Shown here: positions 40,236-49,188 of the stretch, one piece after another | Layout: each line of letters begins with the position of its first letter | How positions within the stretch are numbered: the first letter of the stretch is position 1 | Origin: Desulfovibrio sp. Dsv1 | GTDB lineage: Bacteria; Desulfobacterota; Desulfovibrionia; Desulfovibrionales; Desulfovibrionaceae | Assembly (NCBI GenBank): GCA_000403945.1 | Contig: APFI01000162.1 | Coordinates: forward strand, 1-50,110 | Reading direction: 5' to 3' | DNA: 50,110 nucleotides | Made by a program: the position numbers and the translations under genes | Notes under the pieces: model-generated | Seen by the model: only the letters and a program-made list of their open reading frames with translations | Told to the model about the DNA's origin: nothing | The model's database searches: none

Positions 40236-41866
40236 TATTTACCCCAGATATGCAAAAGGTTTTGGGAGGTGATTTTCAACTCCGGATGATCGGACATCCA
40301 TTGCCAGAGCACGGGCGAATGCTGCTGGAATCGCCAGAACGCCTCGAACCGTTCAGGGTTTTTGCGGCACCAGGTATAATCGCGGTCCCATAAGAAACCC
40401 GTACTGTCGCCGTTGTCGTCGCGGAACTTGGTGAAGGTGGCCGGGATGCCTCGCCACAGCAGGTAGGCGCGGGCCACATCCTCCGGCACAAGGTCAAGAG
40501 GCAGGTAGGACGGTAACGCGGCCTGCAGGCGGCACAACTCGTCCGGTGTGAAGGCGTCCTCCGTAGCCCAAGCCCATGCCGAGGGCGTTGCGCCTATTTC
40601 CTCCCTGGTACGCATCTGCGGGGCAAGGACCGCAGGGCCGCTTCCTTTTTCGGGAGAGGCCGTTTCTGGCTCCGCCCCGCCCCCCACATCCAACGGACCA
40701 GACGGCAATGTGCCCGCCTGTCCGTCGTCAGCGCAGCGGGCATCCTCCATCGGGAGGGAAATGCTGGAGGGCAGCGCGGCGGCCGCCCATTCGCGGATGT
40801 CCACGCCCAGGCGATAGGCGTCGCCGGGATCTTTGCCTTCGGGGGTGGGCCAGCGCAGGCTGGTCGGATACGTGCGCTCCCAAAAATCAACGCCGTCTGC
40901 GCCGGGTTCGTCGTAGTCCAGGGCGATGCAGACCCGCACAGCGTCACGGAGCAGCGCATGCGCGACGGCATCGGGTTTGCCGCGGTTGGTGCGCACGGCC
41001 AACGCACCGACCACGCCCCCCGTGGCTGCATGAATGAGCATGGCGTCCAGTTCGGCTTCGGTGACGAAGTAGGCGGCCAGCGGGCCGGGCCGCGAGGAGC
41101 GCAGAAGCAGCGGAGCCTTGCAGGAGCCTTCCAGCTCCAGATACTTGGGGCTGCGCTCGCTCAAGTCTCCCTTGTGCCGACGGATGCGCAGGTTGATGAT
41201 ATGTCCGTCGGGAGCGAAAGTCGGGATAACGATACCGCGCGGGATAAAGATTTTACTGCGCTTCCTGCCATCGTCACCAATGCGGGGTGTCAGTCCCAGG
41301 GCGGAACGGGCGCGGTAGCGTCCGGGATATCGAGCACTCTCGGCAGGCAGATAGCCGATGCGATAGGCGCGAACGGCCTCCTCGGTGATGCCGCGCGCGG
41401 CCAACCAGTTCAGGGCGGCAGGCTGTTTTTCGATGCACGCTTCCGCTTCTGCGAGCAGCTTGGCGGCGTAGGTGCTCCACTGCTCGGATGGTTCCGGCCA
41501 CTCGCGGGGAGTCCATACTTGCGCGGCGGTGCGGCGTGGTTCAGCCGGGGCACGGCGACGCCGATACTCGGCACGGCCGCCTTCGATACCCAGCTCCGCC
41601 AGTGCGGCCTTGAAATCCAGGCCGTCAATCTTCATCAGGTAGGCAATGGTGTCGCCGCTGGCGCCACACTGGCGGCAAGACCAGATACCTGTGATGTTGT
41701 GAGATGCACAGGTTTCCCCCAAGCTCTCCGCGCGATCCGGCCAGACCATGAAGCGGTCGGACTTTCCCGGTTCGCCGCCGCACAGAGGGCACGGGCCGTT
41801 CCATGCGCCGCCCTGGCGCTTTACAGTCGCGCCAAAACGGGATTTATAGAGATCAAGAAGTTGCAT
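40235..41866 (-). CDS. DNA primase, CHC2 zinc finger and Toprim
   Basis: 543 residues. A zinc-binding domain with C26-x2-C29 (NGPCPLCGG) and C64-x2-C67 (WSCRQCGASG), then a primase core, and a Toprim-like segment (YFVTEAELDAMLIHAATGGV; later ALDYDEPGAD). It synthesises primers for phage replication. The C-terminal 150 residues (TPDELCRLQAALPSYLPLDL, FLWDRDYTWCRKNPERFEAF) may bind partner proteins. The iteron region lies directly upstream. Confidence 0.85.
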   Translation of the reverse strand: MQLLDLYKSRFGATVKRQGGAWNGPCPLCGGEPGKSDRFMVWPDRAESLGETCASHNITGIWSCRQCGASGDTIAYLMKIDGLDFKAALAELGIEGGRAEYRRRRAPAEPRRTAAQVWTPREWPEPSEQWSTYAAKLLAEAEACIEKQPAALNWLAARGITEEAVRAYRIGYLPAESARYPGRYRARSALGLTPRIGDDGRKRSKIFIPRGIVIPTFAPDGHIINLRIRRHKGDLSERSPKYLELEGSCKAPLLLRSSRPGPLAAYFVTEAELDAMLIHAATGGVVGALAVRTNRGKPDAVAHALLRDAVRVCIALDYDEPGADGVDFWERTYPTSLRWPTPEGKDPGDAYRLGVDIREWAAAALPSSISLPMEDARCADDGQAGTLPSGPLDVGGGAEPETASPEKGSGPAVLAPQMRTREEIGATPSAWAWATEDAFTPDELCRLQAALPSYLPLDLVPEDVARAYLLWRGIPATFTKFRDDNGDSTGFLWDRDYTWCRKNPERFEAFWRFQQHSPVLWQWMSDHPELKITSQNLLHIWGK

Positions 41867-42091
41867 CTGTCCGCACCTGTCCGCTTATAAAATTTGTTAT
41901 CTATCTATTTTATTAGTATTTTTATGGATATGGACACATGGACAGGTACGCGATATAGGCCATGCGCACCTGTGCGCCTGTACGGGTGATGCGGAGAAAT
42001 AGCCTTGTACTCTGTCCATCTGTCCATTTTTGAACTTGTCTTGTGATTCCATACAGTTATGCCTCACATGCGGCGGACGGTTGCGGACAGA
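41867..42091. other. Iteron region, candidate replication origin
   Basis: 225 bp without a gene between the helicase and primase genes. CTGTCC(G/A)(C/T) occurs at 41867, 41877, 42012 and 42020, and inverted at 41930 (partial), 41938 and 42083, in places as tandem pairs. An AT-rich stretch (41885-41930) lies beside them. Iterons plus an AT-rich segment next to initiation genes fit an origin. Confidence 0.6.
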
Positions 42092-43714
42092 TCATTTCTC
42101 GGCCCGGTAGTCGGCCAAAGCGTTTTTACCCTCGACGTTCAGACGGATGCCCAAGCGCCACGAACCATCGCTGCGCTTGTACGGGATGTCTTTTTTATTC
42201 AACATTTCCGAGAACTTCTTGGCGGAAATGCTGAACCGTTTGTCCCGATTTCGTGCGTACCAGATGCAAAAGGCCTCGTGTAAATCCGTCGCCTTGATAC
42301 GGGTTTTATAAGCGTCGGGGTTGTCCTGATGGGCTTCCTGTTCGCACCAATCCGTGATGAAGAGGCCCACATCGTCCCAACTGGCCCTTTGCTCACGAGT
42401 CCACTTCTGAACTTTGTCCGGAATTTTCAGGCCGTCGCACAGATATTCCATGCAGCCTCGGACCATGCGGACGAGTACTCCCTTGGCCTCGGCGCAAATT
42501 TTTTCATAGAGGTCTTTATCCGCCGGGCGCTCGTAGGGTTGCTCCGGGGATTCGACGAACGACAGTGGCCACTTCACCAGTACGGCGCGTGACCAGAATG
42601 CCGCGTCGTCGGCCTTGGCCTTGGGCAACTCGTTGGTGGTCATAATGGGCAAATGTGTCTGGAGCCACGTCGTTTGCAGCTTGTCTTGCAGGCCACGCGC
42701 CGTGATATAGCCGCCGCCGGTGAGCTTTTTAAGCTTGGCCAGGGCGAACCGCTGGCCCTCCTCGGCTTCGTTGATCCACGCCAGGCACATGCCGCGCAGG
42801 GCAAGCACGTCTGGCGATGGGGCCGACGAGTTCCGTGTCTGTTGCATCTGGAGGAACATCTCGACAGGTACGTCGCCGGAAAGGGTCTGACCAAGAACGT
42901 GCGTCACCAGCTTGATCAGCGTGTCTTTGCCGTTGCGGCCGTGCTCCCCCCACATGATTGTGAAGATGTGATCGCGGCGCTCGGTGATAAGGCCGTAACC
43001 GAGCAGCCGCCAGATGAAATCAACAAGCTCTTGATCACCGTCCATCGATGACAGCAAAAATTTGTTTGTCTCTGGGCAAGGATCGTCTTTATCAAGAAGC
43101 GCCGGATCATACTCCGTGACAATGGCGTTGAGGATGTACTGTTCCGGCCTGCCGGTGCGCAGCTCGCCGGTGCGCAGATCAATCACCCCATTTGGGCAGG
43201 CTTTGATATAGTGCTGCTGGTCAATATGCTTTGGCAGTACCACCAGAGGGTCACGGATACGCCGAACCATCTGGAGGAGTTTTTCTTGACCGTTGGTGTC
43301 GCGGAGCAAGTTGACGCGCCGCAGAGACGCATCCGCGACGAGCTGAATTTTGGGTTTGTCCTCCTTGTCGGCTTCATTTGCTTCCGTTTGCTTGTGTTCC
43401 GCGAGGCGGAGATACAGCTCGCATACATCCTCAATGCGCTGAAACGCCGCATCGTAGTCGTCCTCAATCCAATGATGCCCTCCCCATATCAAAAACCGTT
43501 CCCAATATTTGACATAGATGACGGTGCCGCGATGCAACCGACAATACAACTTGGCGTCGCCAACACGGTTTTCATTGAGATAGCCCTGTAGATCGTCGTC
43601 TGAAATTTCGAGCTTCGTCACAGCTACAGGCTTTGCTTTTGCTGCGCGAGCTTCCGCTTCCGCCTTGCGGCGCTGTTCGACTTGGTCTTTAATGTCTGTT
43701 TTTTTCTTGGTCAT
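42092..43714 (-). CDS. Phage/plasmid primase-helicase, P4 family (SF3 helicase)
   Basis: 540 residues. IEDDYDAAFQRIEDV and QQHYIKACPNGVIDLRTGEL are typical for the D5/P4-type N-terminal domain; IMWGEHGRNGKDTLIK contains the Walker A motif (256-265), followed by LRGMCLAWINEAEEGQRFAL with the Walker B-like acidic pair. An initiation helicase for phage replication, acting with the primase and the neighbouring origin. N-terminal 30 residues are basic. It is the first gene of the leftward replication block. Confidence 0.9.
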   Translation of the reverse strand: MTKKKTDIKDQVEQRRKAEAEARAAKAKPVAVTKLEISDDDLQGYLNENRVGDAKLYCRLHRGTVIYVKYWERFLIWGGHHWIEDDYDAAFQRIEDVCELYLRLAEHKQTEANEADKEDKPKIQLVADASLRRVNLLRDTNGQEKLLQMVRRIRDPLVVLPKHIDQQHYIKACPNGVIDLRTGELRTGRPEQYILNAIVTEYDPALLDKDDPCPETNKFLLSSMDGDQELVDFIWRLLGYGLITERRDHIFTIMWGEHGRNGKDTLIKLVTHVLGQTLSGDVPVEMFLQMQQTRNSSAPSPDVLALRGMCLAWINEAEEGQRFALAKLKKLTGGGYITARGLQDKLQTTWLQTHLPIMTTNELPKAKADDAAFWSRAVLVKWPLSFVESPEQPYERPADKDLYEKICAEAKGVLVRMVRGCMEYLCDGLKIPDKVQKWTREQRASWDDVGLFITDWCEQEAHQDNPDAYKTRIKATDLHEAFCIWYARNRDKRFSISAKKFSEMLNKKDIPYKRSDGSWRLGIRLNVEGKNALADYRAEK

Positions 43715-44003
43715 TTACATAACCTATTGTTTTTAAAAACTAAAAATAAAGAAATAGGAAAGGACGAAAAAACAGAATGATTCCGTTTTTCCGCCCTTTC
43801 CGTTCCGCATATCGCGACCAAAGTCTGAGGGGCACGCCGCGTTGCTGACTTGCACACGGCGGAAGGACCCGCCAGCATGGAAGTCTGAGCAGACGAATTG
43901 AGGTCCAGCGCAGTCCGTACCGGACTATTCTGGATCGGCTGAGTTTTTGTGTGGGGGGTAAGGGGGGCGTCTGCCCATGAGTTAAAGCAGAGAAATATGG
44001 GGA

Positions 44004-44025
44004 GGTGGGCACCATATGGGCACCA
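44004..44025. repeat. 22-bp end repeat, right copy
   Basis: Exact copy of 343-364 in the same orientation, 72 bases inside attR (the left copy is 105 bases inside attL). Here it does not overlap a gene start, which separates its function from translation and supports a role as integrase arm-type site. Confidence 0.6.
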
Positions 44026-44049
44026 CAAAGCCCATACAGAGCATGAACT

Positions 44050-44088
44050 AAAAACAGGACGCCACATGCTGTTGCATGTAACATCCTG
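44050..44088 (-). terminator. Phage-supplied terminator of tRNA-Arg
   Basis: On the minus strand, CAGGA..ACATGC-AACA-GCATGT..TCCTG followed by TTTTTAG, nine bases after the tRNA CCA end. It replaces the ancestral terminator displaced to 158-183. Confidence 0.7.
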
Positions 44089-44097
44089 ATTTAATTC

Positions 44098-44142
44098 TGG
44101 TGCGCCCGGCAGGAATCGAACCTGCGGCCTACAGCTTAGGAG
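44098..44142. repeat. attR, 45-bp core in the tRNA gene
   Basis: Identical to 193-237. It covers the 3' 45 bases of the tRNA gene, from the CCA to within the anticodon loop, so integration leaves the tRNA sequence intact. Confidence 0.95.
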
Positions 44143-44174
44143 GCTATCGCTCTATCCAACTGAGCTACGAGCGC
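44098..44174 (-). tRNA. tRNA-Arg (anticodon CCT)
   Basis: 77 bases including encoded CCA. Acceptor stem GCGCTCG/CGGGCGC, D arm GCTC..GAGC, anticodon stem ATAGC/GCTGT with loop CTCCTAA (anticodon CCT, reading AGG), T arm with GGTTCGATTCC. It is the attachment target of the prophage; the part 3' of the crossover is phage-derived yet identical. Confidence 0.95.
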
Positions 44175-44182
44175 GTTGCCCC

Positions 44183-44211
44183 CTTGTAGGGGCTCTTGAT
44201 GCGCATGTCAA
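44183..44211 (-). promoter_or_regulatory. tRNA-Arg promoter
   Basis: On the minus strand TTGACA (44206-44211), 17 bases, TACAAG (44183-44188), nine bases before the tRNA 5' end. It lies on the host side of attR and was therefore untouched by integration. Confidence 0.8.
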
Positions 44212-44298
44212 GAACATGCCTTGGCAGCGCATACAAAGCCGAAAAGGGCCGCCAACACAAGGCATTTTCAGAAGGCGGCACAGGAAGGACACAGAGCT

Positions 44299-44984
44299 TC
44301 AGTTAAACCCCTTCTCTCCGGCCCAAATTAGCAGGGCCAATGTTCCCAGACTGCCGACCAGCACCATATAGGCGCGGTGCGTGCGCAACGAAAGCACCGC
44401 CCCCATCAGGGCCGCCGCATAGAGCGTGGGCCAGTTCAGCAGCAAAAACTGCGGCAGGGCCTGACGCGCCGTCAGCACGGCAAGCAGGCAGAACAACAAA
44501 GCGTAGCACAGGGAATACAATAAAAACTGCAAGAAAGCCCGAAGCAACGCGACGCGCAACACCGCACCCGCAGGCGCGAGCGTAAAACCGTCACCGGCGC
44601 ACCAGGCTTCAACCCTGTCCACCAGCCGGTTTTCATGAATACGCAGATTGCGTTCCAGAAAAGCGCCCAAGTAAGCGGCCAGCATGACCAAAATCAGGGG
44701 CAGCAGCAGCTCTCCCGGCTGATCCAGACCGAAATTCATGGCCAACGGAAAAAGCAGCATAAAGCTCAGACCGCCGAACGGGGGCACGACGCTGCCCAGT
44801 TCCAGCACATCCAGCCAGAGCAGTTCAAGGATAATGCCAAGGGATAGGGCCAGAGCCCAGTCAGAAGTACAGATACCCGTGATCAGCGCCAGGCAGAGGG
44901 GTCTGTCCAGCAGGCCGACAATGCAGGATGAGCGCGCCGCCCCTGCCAAGACAAAAAAAAAGCGTATGGAAGCCCTGTATGCAT
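44299..44984 (-). pseudogene. PTS EIIC component, mannose family, frame broken at a T9 tract
   Basis: From the ATG at 44984, five bases after the EIIB stop, the frame reads MHTGLPYAFF and enters nine T (44953-44961). The EIIC sequence (VLAGAARSSCIVGLLDRPLC, LALSLGIILELLWLDVLELG, several membrane helices) continues in another frame to 44299. One extra T, or two fewer, would join them. The protein is a hydrophobic sugar channel of the mannose-type PTS. Polymerase slippage on T9 may restore the frame, or the tract is a sequencing or mutation artefact. A TTG within the second frame would give a protein lacking the first helix turn. Confidence 0.7.
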
Positions 44985-44988
44985 CAGC

Positions 44989-45447
44989 TCAGAGAAGTTG
45001 ATCATAAGCGCCTCGCACGTTTTCAGTGGGCACACAACGAAAGTCCAGTTGCACAAGATGTTGTCTGATAATGTGTAGATCTTCCCTGTCCTGCGAGGAA
45101 AGCGCCACATGGGGCAGCAACTGCAGCTTATCCGGTCCGTAATGCAGATTGCCCATATTCAGCACCGGCATTTCAATGCCGTCGTCGCAAGCCCGACGGG
45201 CATCCTGGCAATTGGCGAACAGCACGAGACTGTTTTCGCCGCACTTGTCCAACGTGGCCGCCAAATCGCGCACAGGGACAAAATGGATGGTTACGCGCTG
45301 GGGAACAGCCAGTTCCACAATCTGCTGGCGCAGCATATCCGCAGCCAGCTCGTTATTGGCCACAATCAGATGTCTGGTCCCGGTATACGGCAGCCAGGCC
45401 TCAATCACCTGACCATGCACCAGGCGGTTGTCCACACGAAACCACAT
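44989..45447 (-). CDS. PTS EIIB component, mannose/fructose/sorbose family
   Basis: 152 residues. MWFRVDNRLVHGQVIEAWLP has the active-site His11 in the family motif R-x-D-x-R-L-x-HGQ. It takes phosphate from EIIA and passes it to the sugar. The family fold continues with ANNELAADMLRQQIVELAVP. The stop TGA lies five bases before the EIIC ATG. Substrate cannot be told from sequence. Confidence 0.9.
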   Translation of the reverse strand: MWFRVDNRLVHGQVIEAWLPYTGTRHLIVANNELAADMLRQQIVELAVPQRVTIHFVPVRDLAATLDKCGENSLVLFANCQDARRACDDGIEMPVLNMGNLHYGPDKLQLLPHVALSSQDREDLHIIRQHLVQLDFRCVPTENVRGAYDQLL

Positions 45448-45450
45448 ATA

Positions 45451-45894
45451 TCAGTCGCCCGCTTTATCACGGTTTTTGTTCCGCAGCATGCTTCCGGCCA
45501 CCACAATGCCCTTAGCCCCGGCATCTCCGGCAAGTTGGGCCAGTTCATCCAGTTGTTTGTCGCGTGACGTGAATACTTTCAGCAGCATGGGCAGATTGAC
45601 GCCCGTAACAACCTCCACCTTATGGCTGCCCAATAAGGAAAGAGCCAGATTGGTGGGTGTGCCGCCAAACATATCCGTAAGGATGATGACGCCCGCCCCC
45701 TTGTCCAGACGCTGGGCCGCATCGTCCAGGCGGCGTACGGTTTCGGAAACTTCATGCGCCACATCAACGCTGATGGAGCTGCAATCGCTCAACGGCCCCA
45801 AAATAAACTCGGCCGTGCGCAACATGGCTGAACCGTAGTCCGCATGCGAAACCACAATTATCCCGACTTGTGCCGTCTTGCTTTCATCCGTCAT
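45451..45894 (-). CDS. PTS EIIA component, mannose family
   Basis: 147 residues. VGIIVVSHADYGSAMLRTAE carries the phosphorylated His17; GVIILTDMFGGTPTNLALSL is the second family signature. It sits between rapZ and EIIB with short gaps. In this setting the partial PTS often has a regulatory link to RpoN and RapZ; a transport role needs an EIID gene, which is not found here. Confidence 0.9.
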   Translation of the reverse strand: MTDESKTAQVGIIVVSHADYGSAMLRTAEFILGPLSDCSSISVDVAHEVSETVRRLDDAAQRLDKGAGVIILTDMFGGTPTNLALSLLGSHKVEVVTGVNLPMLLKVFTSRDKQLDELAQLAGDAGAKGIVVAGSMLRNKNRDKAGD

Positions 45895-45928
45895 GACATT
45901 CCTCGCGGTTCACAACCTGCCGGTTTTT

Positions 45929-46879
45929 TCAGCCAAGTTCAAGATGCCGGTGCTCCAGAGAAGCCGGATAATCCGCCTGGCGGAGCGCCTGTGACAATTC
46001 CTCGGCCATGGCCACGGAACGGTGCCGCCCACCGGTGCAGCCCACGGCAATGGTGACGCGGTAGCGGCCTTCGGCCTCCATTAACGGCAGCATAAAAAAA
46101 AGCAGATCCAGCAGTTTCTCGCGGAATTCCACAGCGTTGGCCGAGGCGAAAACATAATCGGACACGGCCTTGTCCCTACCGCAAAGGGGACGCAACCCTT
46201 CCATAAAATATGGATTGGGCAGGAAGCGCAGATCGAAAACCATGTCCGCTTCGCGGGGAACCCCATACTTGAAGCCAAAGGAAATCACATTGACTCGGAT
46301 GGCGCGCAATTTATCCTTGTTGCCGCTCCAGCGCTTCTGGATGGAGCGTCGCAGGTCATGGATGGAAAAACGTGAGGTGTCGATGACCAGATCCGCCATT
46401 TCCCGCAAGATACGCAGGCGGTTGCGCTCGGTGACAAGGGCGGCTTCAAGGCCCATGCCTTCGCGTTCCAGAGGATGCGGGCGGCGGGTAGTGGCGTAGC
46501 GGCGCATGAGTTCCTGCGCGTCGGCCTCCAGAAACAGCAAAAGCGGACGGATGCCCTTGGCGGCCATAACGCTCAGGGCGTCGTTGATTTCATCCAGAAA
46601 ATTGCTCTGGCGCATGTCCATGCCCAAAGCAATGCCTTGGAAATAGCTCATGGAAGGCCATTCCATCATGCCGACCATTTCCGGAGCCAGGCTCGCGGGC
46701 AGGCCGTCCACGGCAAGATACCGCAAATCTTCAAAAACCTGCAAGGCAGTGCTTTTACCTGCGCCGGAGAGCCCGGTGACAATACAAACCTGGACGGCGC
46801 GCGCGGGAACCGTTCTGGGGCTGTCTTCGGACGAATCCGCGCAGGAAGGGCCGCGGCGGTGTGGTTGTGGCGTGTTCAT
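45929..46879 (-). CDS. rapZ: RNase adapter RapZ
   Basis: 316 residues. P-loop GLSGAGKST at 36-44; SRFSIHDLRRSIQKRW, VRVNVISFGFKYG-type INVISFGFKYGVPREADMVF, and the C-terminal VTIAVGCTGGRHRSVAMAEE are diagnostic. In other bacteria RapZ binds small RNA and guides RNase E cleavage, sensing glucosamine-6-phosphate. It follows hpf and precedes the PTS genes, the standard rpoN cluster. Confidence 0.95.
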   Translation of the reverse strand: MNTPQPHRRGPSCADSSEDSPRTVPARAVQVCIVTGLSGAGKSTALQVFEDLRYLAVDGLPASLAPEMVGMMEWPSMSYFQGIALGMDMRQSNFLDEINDALSVMAAKGIRPLLLFLEADAQELMRRYATTRRPHPLEREGMGLEAALVTERNRLRILREMADLVIDTSRFSIHDLRRSIQKRWSGNKDKLRAIRVNVISFGFKYGVPREADMVFDLRFLPNPYFMEGLRPLCGRDKAVSDYVFASANAVEFREKLLDLLFFMLPLMEAEGRYRVTIAVGCTGGRHRSVAMAEELSQALRQADYPASLEHRHLELG

Positions 46880-46957
46880 GACATATGATGCTTCGCGAAG
46901 GACCGCCAGGCCGGAATACTGGAGAGTCAGGCCCGGCGGATAAAAATATGGCTCAAC

Positions 46958-47497
46958 CTACAGCACGGGATCGATCAGGGCGTAACCGCTGGTGCGCCGC
47001 CGGTAGACCACATTGACGCGGCTGCTTTCGGCATTGAGAAAGACCAGAAATTCGCCGCCGATGGAATCCAGCTGCATCAGCGCTTCATCCAGATGCAGCG
47101 GCTTGGGCGCGAAACGGTCCGTGCCTACCACGGTCTGGTTTTCCTCGGGCTGGGCTTCCAGGTTATAGGTAAAGACATCCACCTCGGCGTTGCGGGCCTT
47201 ACGGCGCTGCTCCTTGACCCGGGAAACCTGCCGCTTGATCTGGGCCTCCACCTTGTCGGTCACAAGGTCGATGGCCGCATACATATCGGAGGTCTGCTCC
47301 GTGGCGTTGATATGCAGGCCTTCGCCGCTGACGGTCACCTCGCAGCGATGGCGGAACTTATCAACCGCAAGCACGACGTTCACTTCCAACCCGGCGGACT
47401 TGCCGTAAAAGCGCCCCAGCTTTTCCATGCGGCGGCGGGCATACTTCTTCAGGTGATCGGAGGCCTCGAAGTTCTTGAAGGCGAAAGAGATATTCAT
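46958..47497 (-). CDS. hpf: Ribosome hibernation promoting factor, long form
   Basis: 179 residues. N-terminal ribosome-binding domain (MNISFAFKNFEASDHLKKYA, GKSAGLEVNVVLAVDKFRHR) and C-terminal dimerisation domain (DEALMQLDSIGGEFLVFLNA), so it can join ribosomes into 100S dimers alone. GGAGGAAAC precedes the ATG. It lies 36 bases after rpoN. Confidence 0.95.
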   Translation of the reverse strand: MNISFAFKNFEASDHLKKYARRRMEKLGRFYGKSAGLEVNVVLAVDKFRHRCEVTVSGEGLHINATEQTSDMYAAIDLVTDKVEAQIKRQVSRVKEQRRKARNAEVDVFTYNLEAQPEENQTVVGTDRFAPKPLHLDEALMQLDSIGGEFLVFLNAESSRVNVVYRRRTSGYALIDPVL

Positions 47498-47533
47498 GTT
47501 TCCTCCTTGGGATTGCTAAGCACCGCCGCGGGA

Positions 47534-48961
47534 TCAAAAGTGCTCCTTGCGCCGTGATGACGAGGGAATGTCCAGCGCCGTACGGTATTTGGCCACCGTA
47601 CGCCGGGCGATGTTCACTTTCAGGCGGTCCTTGAGCATCTCGCCGATGCGTTCGTCGCTCAGGGGAGCCTTGGGGTCCTCATCGGCGATGAATTTCTTGA
47701 TCAGGGCCTTGACGCTTTCCGAACCGACCTGACTGCCGTCATCCAGCTCAAGACCGCTGTTGAAAAAAAACTTCAGTTCGAAAATCCCGTGGGGTGTGGC
47801 TACATATTTATTGGTGGTGATCCGGCTGACTGTGGATTCATGCATGCCGATGTCGTCGGCGATGTCTTTCAGGATCAACGGGGCCAGCTTGGTGACGCCG
47901 TCTTCGAAAAAAGGCTGCTGATGGCGCACAATGCTCTCTGCCACCTTGTACAGCGTGCGTTGGCGCTGATACAGGCTCTTGATCAGCCAGGAGGCCGAAC
48001 GCATTTTTTCCGCGCAGTATTCCTTTTCCTTGTCCGAAGAAGGCCCCATGTCCATGTGGCAGAGCGAGGAAAGCTGCAACTGCGGCAGTCCGTCCTCATT
48101 GAGCAGAATGATGAATTCATCGCCCATCTTGTAGACAAAGACATCCGGGCTCACGTAGGCGGGCTCGCCGCCGCCGAAACTCGCGCCGGGCAGCGGGTCA
48201 AGGCTTTGGATGATGTCCAGATATTCCTTGAGTTCCTCCATATCCAGCTTGAACTTGCGCAGCAGCGGCTTGTAGCGCTTGGCTTCCAGATCCTCCAGGT
48301 GGGACTGGACCAGCTCCAACAAAATGGGATCGCGATCGTAATTCAGGCTTTTCAGCTGGATCAGCAGGCACTCGCGCGCATCGCGCGCGGCCACGCCGAT
48401 AGGATCGAACAGCTGCACCCGCTCCAGCACGGTCCGCACCCCGTCGGGCGTGGATTTGGTCATCTCCGCGATTTCTTCCAGCGTGGCCTTCAAGTAGCCG
48501 GAAGAAGCCAGATTGCCGATGATGACCTCGCCGATTTCCTTCTGCGTGTCGGTCAGCGTGGAGAGGCGCAACTGCCAGAGCAGATGGCCTTCCAGGGTAG
48601 GCTTGGCGGCGTAGCGGGCTTCCAGAGGAGAAATTTCTTCCGCCACTTCAAACTCGCGCGGCTGCACCAGACGGGGAGTGCTGGCGAACTCGCCGAGGTA
48701 ATCCTCCCACGAGGCGTCCTTGGCCAATTCCTTGTCATAGACTTCCTCTTCAACGCCGTCCCGGCGCTCGCTCTGGGTGGGCGGATCGACAACGTCATCA
48801 CCGGGAGACTCTTCAAGAAAAGGATTGTCCAGCATCTCCTGCTGCACGGTTTCCAGCAGCTCCAGGCGCGAAAGCTGAAGTAGTTTGATGGCCTGCTGCA
48901 GTTGCGGCGTCATAACCAGCTGCTGGGCCAATTTCAATTGCTGATGAAGTTCCAGTGCCAT
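47534..48961 (-). CDS. rpoN: RNA polymerase sigma-54 factor
   Basis: 475 residues. Gln/Leu-rich region I (QQLKLAQQLVMTPQLQQAIK), an acidic region II (about 50-90), core-binding and helix-turn-helix parts (DDIGMHESTVSRITTNKYVA) and the C-terminal RpoN box (ARRTVAKYRTALDIPSS). Directs RNA polymerase to -24/-12 promoters. The 227 bases between rpoN and pyrG hold no gene and no clear terminator. Confidence 0.97.
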   Translation of the reverse strand: MALELHQQLKLAQQLVMTPQLQQAIKLLQLSRLELLETVQQEMLDNPFLEESPGDDVVDPPTQSERRDGVEEEVYDKELAKDASWEDYLGEFASTPRLVQPREFEVAEEISPLEARYAAKPTLEGHLLWQLRLSTLTDTQKEIGEVIIGNLASSGYLKATLEEIAEMTKSTPDGVRTVLERVQLFDPIGVAARDARECLLIQLKSLNYDRDPILLELVQSHLEDLEAKRYKPLLRKFKLDMEELKEYLDIIQSLDPLPGASFGGGEPAYVSPDVFVYKMGDEFIILLNEDGLPQLQLSSLCHMDMGPSSDKEKEYCAEKMRSASWLIKSLYQRQRTLYKVAESIVRHQQPFFEDGVTKLAPLILKDIADDIGMHESTVSRITTNKYVATPHGIFELKFFFNSGLELDDGSQVGSESVKALIKKFIADEDPKAPLSDERIGEMLKDRLKVNIARRTVAKYRTALDIPSSSRRKEHF

Positions 48962-49188
48962 GCCTGCTCTTTTGCGCTGAAGAAATGAAATGTCTGAACG
49001 GATTTCCTATTTTACAAAAATTGTGCCATACGTTGAAAAATTATGCAATAGCCGAAGGCTGTGGGTGTATGCGGGGACAGGCGCGCCCGCCGTCTTTCCT
49101 CAGCCGACAAGGCACCGCCCCAAGCACGCGGAAGAGGGACGTGGAATGCCTCCCCTTTTCGCGCTTCAAGCCGTGTAAAATTCCACGC

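Larger units (their letters stand above)
43715..44097. other. Gene-free region between helicase gene and tRNA
   Basis: 383 bp with no convincing gene. It holds a terminator-like hairpin on the minus strand (A-rich arm, ACGGA/TCTGT core, T6; 43767-43791), the palindrome AGTCCG-TAC-CGGACT (43912-43926), the right copy of the 22-bp repeat (44004-44025) and the tRNA terminator (44050-44088). No strong promoter for the helicase gene is visible between the hairpin and its ATG, so expression may require read-through or antitermination. Confidence 0.55.

Noticed and set aside
43740..44084. Open frame of 114 codons on the minus strand next to attR
   Set aside because: It runs through the 22-bp repeat, palindrome and tRNA terminator, has no ribosome-binding site and no protein-like pattern.
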